Positions 52,007 through 60,781 of a DNA stretch of 64,000 nt are shown one piece after another. Each line of letters begins with the position of its first letter. Within the stretch, counting starts at the first letter, position 1. The position numbers and the translations under genes were made by a program. The notes beneath the pieces were generated by a model. That model made no database searches, was not told the DNA's origin, and saw nothing but the letters and a program-made list of their open reading frames with translations. The stretch comes from Thalassobius vesicularis (GTDB taxonomy: Bacteria > Pseudomonadota > Alphaproteobacteria > Rhodobacterales > Rhodobacteraceae), in contig NZ_SSMD01000002.1 of NCBI RefSeq assembly GCF_004799325.1, positions 372,001 through 436,000 of the forward strand. The letters are read 5' to 3'.

Positions 52007-53283
52007 CCGCCACGCTGATCCGCAACGTCCACCTGATCGACCCCGTCGCCAGCTCGGTCGAGCATGGCTCGATCCTGCTGGAGAACGGCAAGATCGCCGC
52101 CATCGGCGCGGAAATCGCCCTGCCCGAAGGGGTCCGCGTGATCGACGGGCGCGGCAAGCACCTGGCCCCCGGCATCGTGGATATTGGCGTCAAGGTCTGC
52201 GAACCGGGCGAACGGCACAAGGAATCCTTCCGCTCGGCCGGTCTGGCTGCGGCCGCCGGGGGCGTGACCACCATCGTCACCCGCCCCGACACCTCGCCCG
52301 CCATCGACAGCCCCGAAACGCTGGAATTCGTCACCCGCCGCGCGAAAGAGGCCGCGCCGGTGAATGTCATCCCGATGGCCGCGCTGACCAAGGGCCGCGA
52401 AGGCCGCGAGATGACCGAGATCGGTTTCCTGCTGGATGCCGGGGCCGTCGCCTTTACCGATTGCACCCGCGTGGTCCAGAACACCAAGGTGTTCAGCCGC
52501 GCGCTGACCTATGCCAAATCGCTGGGCGCGCTGGTCATCGCCCACCCGCAGGAACCGATCCTGTCCCAAGGCGCCGCCGCCACCTCGGGCAAGTTCGCCT
52601 CGCTGCGTGGCCTGCCCGCCGTCTCGCCGATGGCCGAGCGTATGGGCCTGGACCGCGACATCGCAATGCTGGAAATGACCGGCGCGAAATACCACGCCGA
52701 CCAGATCACCACCGCCCGCGCCCTGCCCGCGCTGGAACGCGCCAAGCGCAACGGGCTGGACATCACCGCCGGCACCTCGATCCACCACCTGACCCTGAAC
52801 GAGCTGGACGTCGCCGACTACCGCACCTTCTTCAAGCTGACCCCGCCCCTGCGCTCCGAGGATGATCGCCTGGCACTGGTCGACGCGCTGCGCCACGGGC
52901 TGATCGACATCGTCTGCTCGATGCACACCCCGCAGGACGAGGAATCCAAACGCCTGCCCTTCGAAGAGGCCGCCTCGGGCGCCGTCGGTCTGGAAACCTT
53001 CCTGCCCGCCGCGATGCGCCTCTATCACTCCGGCGACCTGACCCTGCCGCAACTGTTCCGCGCCATGTCGCTGAACCCCGCGAAACGCCTGAACCTGCCC
53101 GGCGGCACGCTGGACATCGGCGCCCCCGCCGATCTGGTCCTGTTCGACGCCGACGCCCCCTTCGTGATGGACCGCGCCAAGCTGCGCTCGAAATCCAAGA
53201 ACACCCCCTTTGACGGCGCGCGGATGCAAGGCAAGGTCTTGGCAACCTTCGTCGCCGGCACCCAAGTCTTCGGAGATATCTGA
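52003..53283 (+). CDS. pyrX: Dihydroorotase homologue, probably non-catalytic (PyrX-like)
   Basis: A 426-residue amidohydrolase-fold protein with type I dihydroorotase layout. The metal-binding DxHxH is replaced: the segment reads APGIVDIGVKVCEPGE, giving Gly62 and Lys64 where histidines belong. The catalytic Asp of the usual ATDHAPH is replaced in VCSMHTPQDE (Met307). His181 and His261 equivalents remain. It is therefore likely a structural partner of PyrB, as in class A ATCases of Pseudomonas. Many automatic annotations would call it pyrC. Overlaps plsY by one base (TGATG). Confidence 0.85.
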   Translation: MTATLIRNVHLIDPVASSVEHGSILLENGKIAAIGAEIALPEGVRVIDGRGKHLAPGIVDIGVKVCEPGERHKESFRSAGLAAAAGGVTTIVTRPDTSPAIDSPETLEFVTRRAKEAAPVNVIPMAALTKGREGREMTEIGFLLDAGAVAFTDCTRVVQNTKVFSRALTYAKSLGALVIAHPQEPILSQGAAATSGKFASLRGLPAVSPMAERMGLDRDIAMLEMTGAKYHADQITTARALPALERAKRNGLDITAGTSIHHLTLNELDVADYRTFFKLTPPLRSEDDRLALVDALRHGLIDIVCSMHTPQDEESKRLPFEEAASGAVGLETFLPAAMRLYHSGDLTLPQLFRAMSLNPAKRLNLPGGTLDIGAPADLVLFDADAPFVMDRAKLRSKSKNTPFDGARMQGKVLATFVAGTQVFGDI

Positions 53284-53888
53284 TGCCCGAGATTACCACC
53301 CCGCAAACGCTGCTGATCCTCTGGGCCGTCATCGGCTACCTGCTGGGCTCTGTCCCCTTCGGCATGGTCATCGCCAAGGTCATGGGTCTGGGCAACCTGC
53401 GCCAGATCGGATCGGGCAATATCGGCGCGACCAACGTGCTGCGCACCGGAAACAAACTCGCCGCCTTCCTGACGTTGGTGCTGGACGGCGGCAAAGGGGC
53501 GGCAGCCGTGCTGCTGGCCCGCGCCTTCGCGGCCGAGGACGCCGCGCAACTGGCCGGTGGCCTGGCCTTCCTGGGCCACTGCTTCCCGGTCTGGCTGAAG
53601 TTCAAGGGCGGCAAGGGCGTCGCCACCTTCCTCGGCCTGCTGCTGGGCCTCAGCTTCCCCGTGGGTCTGGCCGCCTGCGCGACCTGGCTGGCAACGGCCT
53701 TCGCGGTCCGCATCTCCTCCTTCGCGGCACTGACGGCCGCCGCCGCCTCGACCGTCTGGATGATCCTGCTCGGCCACGGAGAGATGGTCGCCCTCGGCGG
53801 CGCGCTGACCATCCTGATCTTCTGGACCCACCGCGCCAACATCGCCCGCATCCGCAAAGGGACCGAGCCGAAAATCGGCAAGAAATGA
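53283..53888 (+). CDS. plsY: Acyl-phosphate:glycerol-3-phosphate acyltransferase
   Basis: A 201-residue integral membrane enzyme making lysophosphatidic acid from acyl phosphate. Family motifs are present: IGYLLGSVPFGMVIAK, GSGNIGATNVLRTGNK (motif 1), GHCFPVWLKFKGGKGVATFLG (motif 2) and a C-terminal RIRKGTEPKIG. Translationally coupled to the dihydroorotase homologue (TGATG). pyrC-plsY adjacency is common in this group. Confidence 0.95.
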   Translation: MPEITTPQTLLILWAVIGYLLGSVPFGMVIAKVMGLGNLRQIGSGNIGATNVLRTGNKLAAFLTLVLDGGKGAAAVLLARAFAAEDAAQLAGGLAFLGHCFPVWLKFKGGKGVATFLGLLLGLSFPVGLAACATWLATAFAVRISSFAALTAAAASTVWMILLGHGEMVALGGALTILIFWTHRANIARIRKGTEPKIGKK

Positions 53889-54463
53889 TCCCAGAGGTTC
53901 CCCGAAAACGCACCCCGCCGCCGGACAAACACACCTACCAAACCGGCGACGGGCTGACCTTCTGGATGGAGTACGTCCACGCGGGCGCGCCCTACATCGC
54001 CCCGACAATCCGCACCACGAACCCCGCGATCAAACTCACGCTGGTACCCACCTGGTTCCAGTCGGACACGGTCTACCTGCTGCACCATTACGGCACGGTC
54101 ATCCCGTTCTCCTGCCCGCCCCCGGAATCGCAGATGCACGATGACAGGCTGGACCGCCTGCGCGCGGACTACCCCGACCTGGACCTCGTGCTCACCGATA
54201 TCTGCCGGCCCTTCAAATGGGCGGAATACGTCGAACGAGACATCCGCCTGCACGACATCCCGACCTCCCCCGGCTTCGCCAGTCACGCCGAGCAAGACAG
54301 CATGACCGCCATGGCCTGCACCCTGCTCGCCCCCCTTGCCCTGCACGGACCAATCTCGATGAGCCACGGCGACAAACCCGCTGGCACCGTCGGCTTTTCG
54401 GCACCCCTGACCCAAGCGCTGAAGGCTGGCTCCCATATCCGCGCGGCAACGACGCTGCAGTAA
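53885..54463 (+). CDS. Unknown soluble protein, end of pyr-plsY operon
   Basis: A 192-residue protein with no signal peptide or membrane helix. It has a Pro/Lys-rich start (PRKRTPPPDKHTYQ), a beta-rich middle (TFWMEYVHAGAPYIAPTIRTT) and a Cys in TDICRPFKWAEYV. I do not recognise a domain. The start comes from the ATGA overlap with plsY. It ends before repeat element F. Confidence 0.65.
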   Translation: MIPEVPRKRTPPPDKHTYQTGDGLTFWMEYVHAGAPYIAPTIRTTNPAIKLTLVPTWFQSDTVYLLHHYGTVIPFSCPPPESQMHDDRLDRLRADYPDLDLVLTDICRPFKWAEYVERDIRLHDIPTSPGFASHAEQDSMTAMACTLLAPLALHGPISMSHGDKPAGTVGFSAPLTQALKAGSHIRAATTLQ

Positions 54464-54499
54464 CCACCAACGCCGCGCGCGTGGCCTGACCTGAGTGAT

Positions 54500-54601
54500 G
54501 AGTATTTTCGTCAGAAAGAAGCCAATAGAAGCGCCCCTCTTTCACCCGCGCGCGGGCGGTCAAGGACGGCACTTCCTGGTTTCTTTCTGATCCAAATACT
54601 C
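54500..54601. repeat. Dispersed intergenic element, copy F (two arms)
   Basis: Left arm GAGTATTTTCGTCAGAAAGA + AGCC (54500-54523); right arm GGTTTCTTTCTGATCC + AAATACTC (54578-54601), about 54 bases apart. Between convergent genes. A smaller GC inverted repeat, CCCGCGCGCGGG (54545-54556), lies inside. Confidence 0.8.
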
Positions 54602-54629
54602 AAATCCGACCGTGGGACTTACGCCTCGG

Positions 54630-55052
54630 TCAAAGGGGGATCGAGAACATCTCCAGATCGTCCCGGTAAAGCGCGCCGGTCGCGCGCCAGAACGCCAGTG
54701 CTTCAGCGTTGTCAGCGAAGACGAACAGGTGCGCGCGCCCGATGCCTTCGGCGTGCAGTCCGGCCAGTCCAGCGTCCAGCAAGCGGCGGGCAAGGCCTTG
54801 TCTGCGGTGGGCCCGGCTGACGGCGAGGTGATGGATCAAACCGCGCCGCCCGTCGTGGCCGATCAGGATAGTGCCGATCAGGCGGTCGTCCATGACCGCG
54901 ACCCGGCTGAGGCCGGGATTGCGGCGCAGGAATGTGGCGAGGGCTGCGGGCTTATCTGCAGCACTCAGCCCGACGCCCGGCAGGGTTTGCCACAGCGCGC
55001 GCGCTGGCGCGATATGGTCATCAGTGAAAGGCAGAATCTGCGGCTGCGGCAT
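54630..55052 (-). CDS. GNAT-family N-acetyltransferase
   Basis: A 140-residue acetyltransferase. The acetyl-CoA loop is in VSRAHRRQGLARRLLDAG (about residues 80-97; RxxGxA motif), and the C-terminal FADNAEALAFWRATGAL helix-strand is standard. Substrate unknown. It lies downstream of gshA on the same strand with 77 bases between, in which a palindromic repeat sits. Confidence 0.88.
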   Translation of the reverse strand: MPQPQILPFTDDHIAPARALWQTLPGVGLSAADKPAALATFLRRNPGLSRVAVMDDRLIGTILIGHDGRRGLIHHLAVSRAHRRQGLARRLLDAGLAGLHAEGIGRAHLFVFADNAEALAFWRATGALYRDDLEMFSIPL

Positions 55053-55074
55053 GGGTGTTCAGCGGGTCGGGGCG

Positions 55075-55116
55075 TTTCCTGTGGTTTGCGGGACAAACCC
55101 CACAAACCACAGGAAA
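55075..55116. repeat. Second repeat family, copy 2 (downstream of gshA)
   Basis: Perfect 14-bp inverted repeat TTTCCTGTGGTTTG (55075-55088) / CAAACCACAGGAAA (55103-55116) with a 14-base loop. The shared core AAACCCCACAAACC is at 55095-55108. It follows the gshA stop by 13 bases, as copy 1 follows yqgE by 6. Confidence 0.75.
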
Positions 55117-55129
55117 TTCGTGCCTTCGA

Positions 55130-56500
55130 TCAGTAGCTGTACTCGGCGTAGAGGCGGTTCAGATCGCCGTTCCAGTCGCCGTGGTAGTGTTCCAGCAGCT
55201 CGTCCGCCGGGGTTTTGCCAGTGTCGATGCTGTCCTCGAGCGCATGCAGGAAGTGGCGTTCGTCCTGCACCATGCCGCCCAGCCCACAGCGTTTACGGGC
55301 GATCAGGCCCTTGCGCGAGATGTCCAGCACTTCTGCGGCCAGATCCAGCATCCGGCGGCCGCCGACGATAGCGTGAAGGCCGCGCACGCTGGCCTCGACG
55401 CGCCAGGCTTCGCGGGTTTCGGCATCCCAGTATTTCACCATGTCCCAGGCCGCATCCAGGCTGTTCTGGTCGTACATCAGCCCGACCCAGAAGGCAGGCA
55501 GCGCGCAAATGCGCCGCCACGGCCCGCCATCCGCGCCGCGCATCTCCATGTATTTCTTGATCCGCGCCTCGGGGAAACAGGTGGTCAGGTGGTCGGCCCA
55601 ATCCGACAGGGTCGGCGTTTCGCCCGGCAGCGCGGGCAGTTCGCCCTTCATGAAATCGCGGAAAGACTGGCCCAGAGCGTTGATGTATTTCCCGTCGCGG
55701 TAGACAAAATACATTGGCACATCAAGGGCATAGTCCACGTAACGTTGGAAGCCCATGCCGTCTTCGAAGACAAAGGGCAGCATCCCTGTCCGCGCCGGAT
55801 CCAGATCGCGCCAGATGCGCGAGCGCCACGAACGGTGGCCGTTCGGCTTCCCCTCGAAGAAGGGCGAGTTGGCAAACAGCGCGGTCGCGACCGGCTGCAG
55901 CGCCAGCGCCACGCGCAGTTTCTTGACCATGTCCGCCTCGGAGGCGAAATCGAGGTTCACCTGCACCGTACAGGTCCGGTACATCATGGATTTGCCCATC
56001 GTGCCGACGCGGTCCATGTATTCGTTCATCAGCCGGTAACGCCCCTTGGGCATCATCGGCATTTCGTCGTGTTTCCAGACCGGCGCGGCGCCCAGACCGA
56101 TGAAGCGTACGCCCACCTTGTCGGCGATGTCCTTCACATCGCGCAGGTGTTGGTTCACCTCGTCGCAGGTCTGGTGGATCGTCTCCAGCGGGGCGCCGGA
56201 CAGTTCCAGCTGACCGCCGGGTTCCAGGCTGACATTGGCGCCGTCCTTGGTCAGGCCGATCAGCTTGCCGCCTTCCTCAAGCGGGGACCAGCCGTGGCCG
56301 TCGCGCAGCCCTTCGAGGACTGCCAAAACCGAACGATCACCCTCGTAAGGGATTGGTTTCAAAGTATCTTTGCAATAGCCGAACTTCTCGTGCTCGGTGC
56401 CGATGCGCCAGGCGTCCTTGGGCTTGCAGCCGGATTCCAGATACTCGGCCAGTTGGCCCATATGCTCGATCGGCCCGCCGCCGGATTGGGGAATTGACAT
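55130..56500 (-). CDS. gshA: Glutamate-cysteine ligase (plant/alphaproteobacterial type)
   Basis: A 456-residue ATP-grasp-unrelated GCS2-class enzyme for the first step of glutathione synthesis. Matches the plant-type family: GTEHEKFGYC, LEPGGQLELSGAP, MMPKGRYRLMNEYM, TCTVQVNLDFASE and AFWVGLMYDQNSLDAAWD. The start at 56500 begins MSIPQSGGGPIEH. The plant-type enzyme is redox-regulated by disulfides in plants; whether this one is cannot be seen. gshB is not in the window. Confidence 0.94.
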   Translation of the reverse strand: MSIPQSGGGPIEHMGQLAEYLESGCKPKDAWRIGTEHEKFGYCKDTLKPIPYEGDRSVLAVLEGLRDGHGWSPLEEGGKLIGLTKDGANVSLEPGGQLELSGAPLETIHQTCDEVNQHLRDVKDIADKVGVRFIGLGAAPVWKHDEMPMMPKGRYRLMNEYMDRVGTMGKSMMYRTCTVQVNLDFASEADMVKKLRVALALQPVATALFANSPFFEGKPNGHRSWRSRIWRDLDPARTGMLPFVFEDGMGFQRYVDYALDVPMYFVYRDGKYINALGQSFRDFMKGELPALPGETPTLSDWADHLTTCFPEARIKKYMEMRGADGGPWRRICALPAFWVGLMYDQNSLDAAWDMVKYWDAETREAWRVEASVRGLHAIVGGRRMLDLAAEVLDISRKGLIARKRCGLGGMVQDERHFLHALEDSIDTGKTPADELLEHYHGDWNGDLNRLYAEYSY

Positions 56501-56560
56501 GTCTCGCTCCGGTCTTTGTCCCTCAGGTCTGGGCAGGATTGAGTGTTAATCCGCCCAAAG

Positions 56561-57067
56561 TCAATGCAGCCGCGCGTCGTTTCGCACCCAGATCACGACA
56601 TCCTGAGGCCCGGTTTCGTCCAGCGCGCGCAGCAATCGGCGCATGTCGATCCCCGGCAGATTTGCGAAGACATCGAACAATGCCTCGGCCCCGTTGGCAT
56701 CGACCGGCACCTGCAGCGGGTCTTGCCCCGGCGCCCTGAGTTCCCACGAACGGGCCCCATCCCGCGTGACCAGCCGCAACGAGTGCAGGGCATTCGCGCC
56801 GATCACCCCACCGCCCAGCGGGCCGAAATAGGCAATGGCACCCTCGTCCACCTCGACATGGCCAGCGCCCTGCCCCCCGCGCCAGAACCGCGCGCGGCGG
56901 ATGCCCAGAACCAGCAGCGCCACGCCCAGCACGGTGACGGCAACACCCAGCCAACGGATCAACGCAAAGCCGGTCAGCGCCCACCAAAGCCCGAAACCGG
57001 TTATCGCAACAGCGATCAGCGGCTCGGCCCAGCGTTTCAGGGTGTCTGCGGCACCGGAACGGATCAT
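56561..57067 (-). CDS. Conserved membrane protein of unknown function
   Basis: A 168-residue protein with two adjacent membrane helices (about residues 13-33 and 37-56) followed by a soluble domain with repeated beta-strand character (HVEVDEGAIAYFGPLGG, SLRLVTRDGARSWELR) and a helical end. Its ATG lies 4 bases after the rsmE stop, so it is cotranscribed with rsmE. Function unknown. Confidence 0.75.
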   Translation of the reverse strand: MIRSGAADTLKRWAEPLIAVAITGFGLWWALTGFALIRWLGVAVTVLGVALLVLGIRRARFWRGGQGAGHVEVDEGAIAYFGPLGGGVIGANALHSLRLVTRDGARSWELRAPGQDPLQVPVDANGAEALFDVFANLPGIDMRRLLRALDETGPQDVVIWVRNDARLH

Positions 57068-57070
57068 CCC

Positions 57071-57799
57071 TTAGGCCGTCCAGTCGCCAAGGGCCTGCTG
57101 CCAGACCGTCATAGCGGCAACAGCGGCCGTGTCCGCGCGCAGGATGCGCGGTCCAAGGCTGACCACATGGGCAAAGGGCAAAGCCCGCAAACGCGCACGC
57201 TCAGCCTCGGAAAACCCGCCCTCGGGTCCGATCAGAATCGCCCACGCGCCCTTTGAGAGGCCATCCGGCAGGACGGACGAGCGCCCCACCTCGGCCTCGT
57301 CGCAGAACATCAGCTGACGCCCCTCGGGCCAATCGGCCAACACCCGGTCCAACCGCTGCAAATCGGTGACTTCGGGGACGTAAGTGCCGCCGCATTGCTC
57401 GGCCGCCTCAACGGCATGGGCCTGCAGACGGTCCTGACGGATCCGCTCCGAGTTCGTAAACTCGGTCTGCACCGGCATAATCCGCGCGGCCCCCATCTCG
57501 GCGGCCTTTTCCACGATGAAATCCGTGCGCGCCTTCTTGATCGGCGCGAACAGCAACCACAGGTCGGGCGGCATCTGCAAAGGCCGGGTCTGGCGCACAC
57601 AAGACAGCACCCCGCCCCGCTTGCCAGCGTCCGAAACCTCGGCCAGCCACTCGCCATCACGGCCATTGAACAGGGCGACGGGCGCGCCCTCACTCAGCCG
57701 CATCACCCCGAACAGGTAATGCGCTTGGTCACGGTCCAGGGGAACCGTTTGCCCATCCCCCAAAGGATGATCTACATAGAGGCGGATTTTCGCAGTCAT
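57071..57799 (-). CDS. rsmE: 16S rRNA (uracil1498-N3)-methyltransferase
   Basis: A 242-residue SPOUT methyltransferase acting on 16S rRNA helix 44. PUA-like N-terminal domain (to about residue 70), then the knotted SAM site with ILIGPEGGFSEAE and VSLGPRILRADTA. The start at 57799 begins MTAKIRLYVD as in family members; longer upstream frame is unsupported. Divergent from ubiA with only 12 bases between start codons. Confidence 0.95.
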   Translation of the reverse strand: MTAKIRLYVDHPLGDGQTVPLDRDQAHYLFGVMRLSEGAPVALFNGRDGEWLAEVSDAGKRGGVLSCVRQTRPLQMPPDLWLLFAPIKKARTDFIVEKAAEMGAARIMPVQTEFTNSERIRQDRLQAHAVEAAEQCGGTYVPEVTDLQRLDRVLADWPEGRQLMFCDEAEVGRSSVLPDGLSKGAWAILIGPEGGFSEAERARLRALPFAHVVSLGPRILRADTAAVAAMTVWQQALGDWTA

Positions 57800-57811
57800 G
57801 GACCCATTCTT

Positions 57812-58783
57812 ATGCCCGAACACGCTCACATGCCAGAGCCCGCAGGCCAGGTTTCGGATGCCGTCAAAGGCAATTGGGTCGATCATCTGGCACCCGCGGC
57901 CACCCGGCCCTACCTGCGCCTGTCGCGGGCTGACCGGCCGATCGGCACATGGCTGCTGTTGCTGCCCTGCTGGTGGGGTCTGGCGCTGGCGATCCTGCAT
58001 GATGGCCAGCCGCGCTGGTTCGACCTGTGGATCTTTGTCGCCTGCGGACTAGGCGCGTGGCTGATGCGAGGCGCGGGCTGCACCTGGAATGACATCACCG
58101 ACCGCGATTTCGACGGTGCGGTCGAGCGGACCAAGTCCCGCCCCATCCCGTCGGGTCAGGTCAGCGTGAAACAGGCGGCGGCGTGGATGATCGCGCAGGC
58201 GCTGATTTCCTTCGCGATTCTGCTGACCTTCAACACTGGCGCGATCCTGATGGGCGTGGTCTCGCTCCTGCCCGTGGCGGTCTACCCGTTCGCCAAGCGG
58301 TTTACATGGTGGCCGCAGGTGTTCCTGGGCATCGCCTTCAACTGGGGTGCGCTGCTGGCCTGGGTCGCCCATACCGGCAGCCTGCATCCGGCGGCCGTGG
58401 TGCTGTACATCGGCGGGATCAGCTGGACGCTGTTCTACGACACGATCTATGCCCACCAGGACAAAGAGGATGACGCCCTGATCGGCGTGAAATCCACCGC
58501 GCGCCTGTTCGCCCACGACACCCCGCAATGGCTGCGCCGGTTCCTGATTGGCACCGTCGCGCTGATGGCGGTGGCGATCCTGATGGCCATGTCGGGCCAG
58601 ACCGAACGCCCCTTTGCCATCCTGATCGCGCTGCTTGCCCCTTGGGCGATGGGGGCGCACATGGTCTGGCAAATGCGTGTTCTGGACATCGACGACAGCG
58701 CGATCTGCCTCAGACTGTTTCGCGCCAACCGGGATACCGGGCTGATCCCTTTGCTGTTTTTCGCCGGTGCCATGTTCGGGTGA
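57812..58783 (+). CDS. ubiA: 4-hydroxybenzoate polyprenyltransferase
   Basis: A 323-residue inner-membrane enzyme attaching the polyprenyl chain to 4-hydroxybenzoate in ubiquinone synthesis. The prenyl diphosphate motif is NDITDRDFDGAVERTKSRP (about residues 95-113), and the second acidic motif is YDTIYAHQDKEDDALIG. Eight or nine membrane helices. An alternative ATG lies six codons in (57830). Works with the polyprenyl synthase at 26 kb. Confidence 0.94.
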   Translation: MPEHAHMPEPAGQVSDAVKGNWVDHLAPAATRPYLRLSRADRPIGTWLLLLPCWWGLALAILHDGQPRWFDLWIFVACGLGAWLMRGAGCTWNDITDRDFDGAVERTKSRPIPSGQVSVKQAAAWMIAQALISFAILLTFNTGAILMGVVSLLPVAVYPFAKRFTWWPQVFLGIAFNWGALLAWVAHTGSLHPAAVVLYIGGISWTLFYDTIYAHQDKEDDALIGVKSTARLFAHDTPQWLRRFLIGTVALMAVAILMAMSGQTERPFAILIALLAPWAMGAHMVWQMRVLDIDDSAICLRLFRANRDTGLIPLLFFAGAMFG

Positions 58784-58840
58784 TTGCGCAAAGGGGGGCA
58801 TATCCCTAAACAAAGCGCACAGACTATCTGACGGGGCCCA

Positions 58841-60781
58841 ATGCGACTTTCCTCCATTGCCATCATCTCGGCCACTTTCGGCGTGGCGGCGGGGCTGTGC
58901 CTGATCGCCGCCGGGTTCGCGGTCAACGTGATTCAGGACAATTCCGAGCTGGGCGTGCGCCGGGCCCTCGACGGGCGCGAGTTGCACTGGGCCGAGGTTC
59001 ATGCAGACGGCCTGCAAGTTTTCTTGACCGGCACAGCCCCTTCCGAGGCGTTGCGCTTTGCCGCGCTGACCAGTGCAGGCACCGTGGTGGATGCCGCCCG
59101 CGTCATCGACAACATGACCGTCAAAGCCACGGCGCAACTGACCGCCCCGCGCTTCTCGGTCGAGATTCTGCGCAATGACAGCGGTATTTCCCTGATCGGG
59201 CTGGTCCCCGCCTCGACCGACCGCCGCGATCTGCTGGCCAAGCTGTCCAGCCTGGCGGCGAATGGCAATGTCACCGACCTGCTGGAAACGGCCGATTACC
59301 AAGTGCCCGACGCGTGGGAGGATTCGCTGCGCTATGCGCTCAAGGCGCTGAAATCCCTGCCGCGCAGCAAGGTCTCCGTCGCCGCGGGCGAGGTTGAAAT
59401 CCGCGCCATGTCCGACAGCGATCAGGACAAGCGCAAACTGGAAAACGACCTGAAACGCGCCGTACCCGGTGACGTCAAACTGGTCATGGAAATCACGGCG
59501 CCGCGCCCGGTGATCACGCCGTTTACCTTGCGGTTCCTGATTGATGCCGACGGTGCGCGGTTCGATGCCTGCTCGGCCGAGGACGAAGAGTCCCGCACGC
59601 GCATTCTGGCCGCGGCCAAGGCTGCTGGAGTCGAAGGCGAGACGACCTGTACGATCGGGTTGGGCGTCCCCTCGCCGACCTGGGCTGAGGCCGTGGAAAA
59701 AGCGGTCGCCGCGCTGGCGCAGCTTGGCAATGGCTCTGTCACCTTCTCGGACGCGGACATCACGCTTGTCGCCGCCGAGGGCACCGTTCAGGGCCTGTTC
59801 GACCGCGTCGTGGGCGAGTTGGAGAACGATCTTCCGACGGTATTCGCCCTGCATTCGGTCCTGCCCCAGCCCAAGAAAAAGGACGCGGCGACCGAGGTTC
59901 CGGAATTCACCGCAACGCTGTCACCCGAAGGGCTGGTCCAGCTGCGTGGCCGCCTGAACAACGAACTGACCCGCACCGCCGCCGAGACCTTTGCCAAGGC
60001 GCGGTTCGGCTCGGCCGCCATTCACAACGCCGCCCGACTGGACGAAACCCTGCCCGCCAGCTGGAGCCTGCGCGTCCTGACCGCGCTGGACGGGTTGTCG
60101 AAACTGTCGAACGGCTATGTCTCGGTCACGCCCGACCTGATCATCCTGTCCGGCAAGACCGGCAACACCGCCACCAGCGCCAACATCGCCCGCCTGTTCG
60201 CCCAGAAACTGGGGGATAAAGCGCGCTTTGATCTGAGCGTCGAATATGTCGAGGCGCTGGACCCTGTTGCCTCGATCCCGACGCCCGAGGAATGCGAGGC
60301 CGGCATTGGCGAGATCGTGAAAACCCGCAAGATCAACTTCGAACCCGGCTCGGACAAGCCCGACGCAGAGGCCGCCGCCATTCTTGACGATATCGCCGAG
60401 ATCCTGCGCAGCTGTGGCGAGATGAAGCTGGAAATCGGCGGGCACACTGACAGCCAGGGCCGCGAAGAGATGAACCAGGCCCTCAGCCAGCAGCGCGCCC
60501 AGGCCGTTCTGAACGAATTGCGCGCCCGCAAGGTGCTGACGGGCTCTTTCGTGGCCAAGGGCTACGGCGAGGAACAACCCATCGCCGACAACGGCACCGA
60601 GGAAGGCCGAGACGCCAATCGCCGAATCGAGTTTCACTTGATTCGCAACGAACCGGCCGCTCAGCCCGAAACCACCCTTGAAAACGCTGAACAAACCGCC
60701 GAAGAAGAACTGCAGCCCGAAACGGACCAACCCGTGGACCCGGCAGACGCAGCCAAGGATGGAGGATCGAACGATGAATAG
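58841..60781 (+). CDS. OmpA-domain envelope protein with BON-like repeats
   Basis: A 646-residue protein: N-terminal membrane anchor (residues 5-30), then several alpha/beta units of about 70 residues resembling BON domains (for example HADGLQVFLTGTAPSEALR near residue 55 and SNGYVSVTPDLIILSGKTGN near residue 425), and a C-terminal OmpA/MotB peptidoglycan-binding domain (about 500-612: KINFEPGSDKPDAEAAAILD, IGGHTDSQG, NRRIEFHLI). The acidic tail (about 615-646) is low complexity. Probably anchored in the inner membrane and reaching peptidoglycan. It overlaps the next gene by 8 bases. Confidence 0.85.
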   Translation: MRLSSIAIISATFGVAAGLCLIAAGFAVNVIQDNSELGVRRALDGRELHWAEVHADGLQVFLTGTAPSEALRFAALTSAGTVVDAARVIDNMTVKATAQLTAPRFSVEILRNDSGISLIGLVPASTDRRDLLAKLSSLAANGNVTDLLETADYQVPDAWEDSLRYALKALKSLPRSKVSVAAGEVEIRAMSDSDQDKRKLENDLKRAVPGDVKLVMEITAPRPVITPFTLRFLIDADGARFDACSAEDEESRTRILAAAKAAGVEGETTCTIGLGVPSPTWAEAVEKAVAALAQLGNGSVTFSDADITLVAAEGTVQGLFDRVVGELENDLPTVFALHSVLPQPKKKDAATEVPEFTATLSPEGLVQLRGRLNNELTRTAAETFAKARFGSAAIHNAARLDETLPASWSLRVLTALDGLSKLSNGYVSVTPDLIILSGKTGNTATSANIARLFAQKLGDKARFDLSVEYVEALDPVASIPTPEECEAGIGEIVKTRKINFEPGSDKPDAEAAAILDDIAEILRSCGEMKLEIGGHTDSQGREEMNQALSQQRAQAVLNELRARKVLTGSFVAKGYGEEQPIADNGTEEGRDANRRIEFHLIRNEPAAQPETTLENAEQTAEEELQPETDQPVDPADAAKDGGSNDE

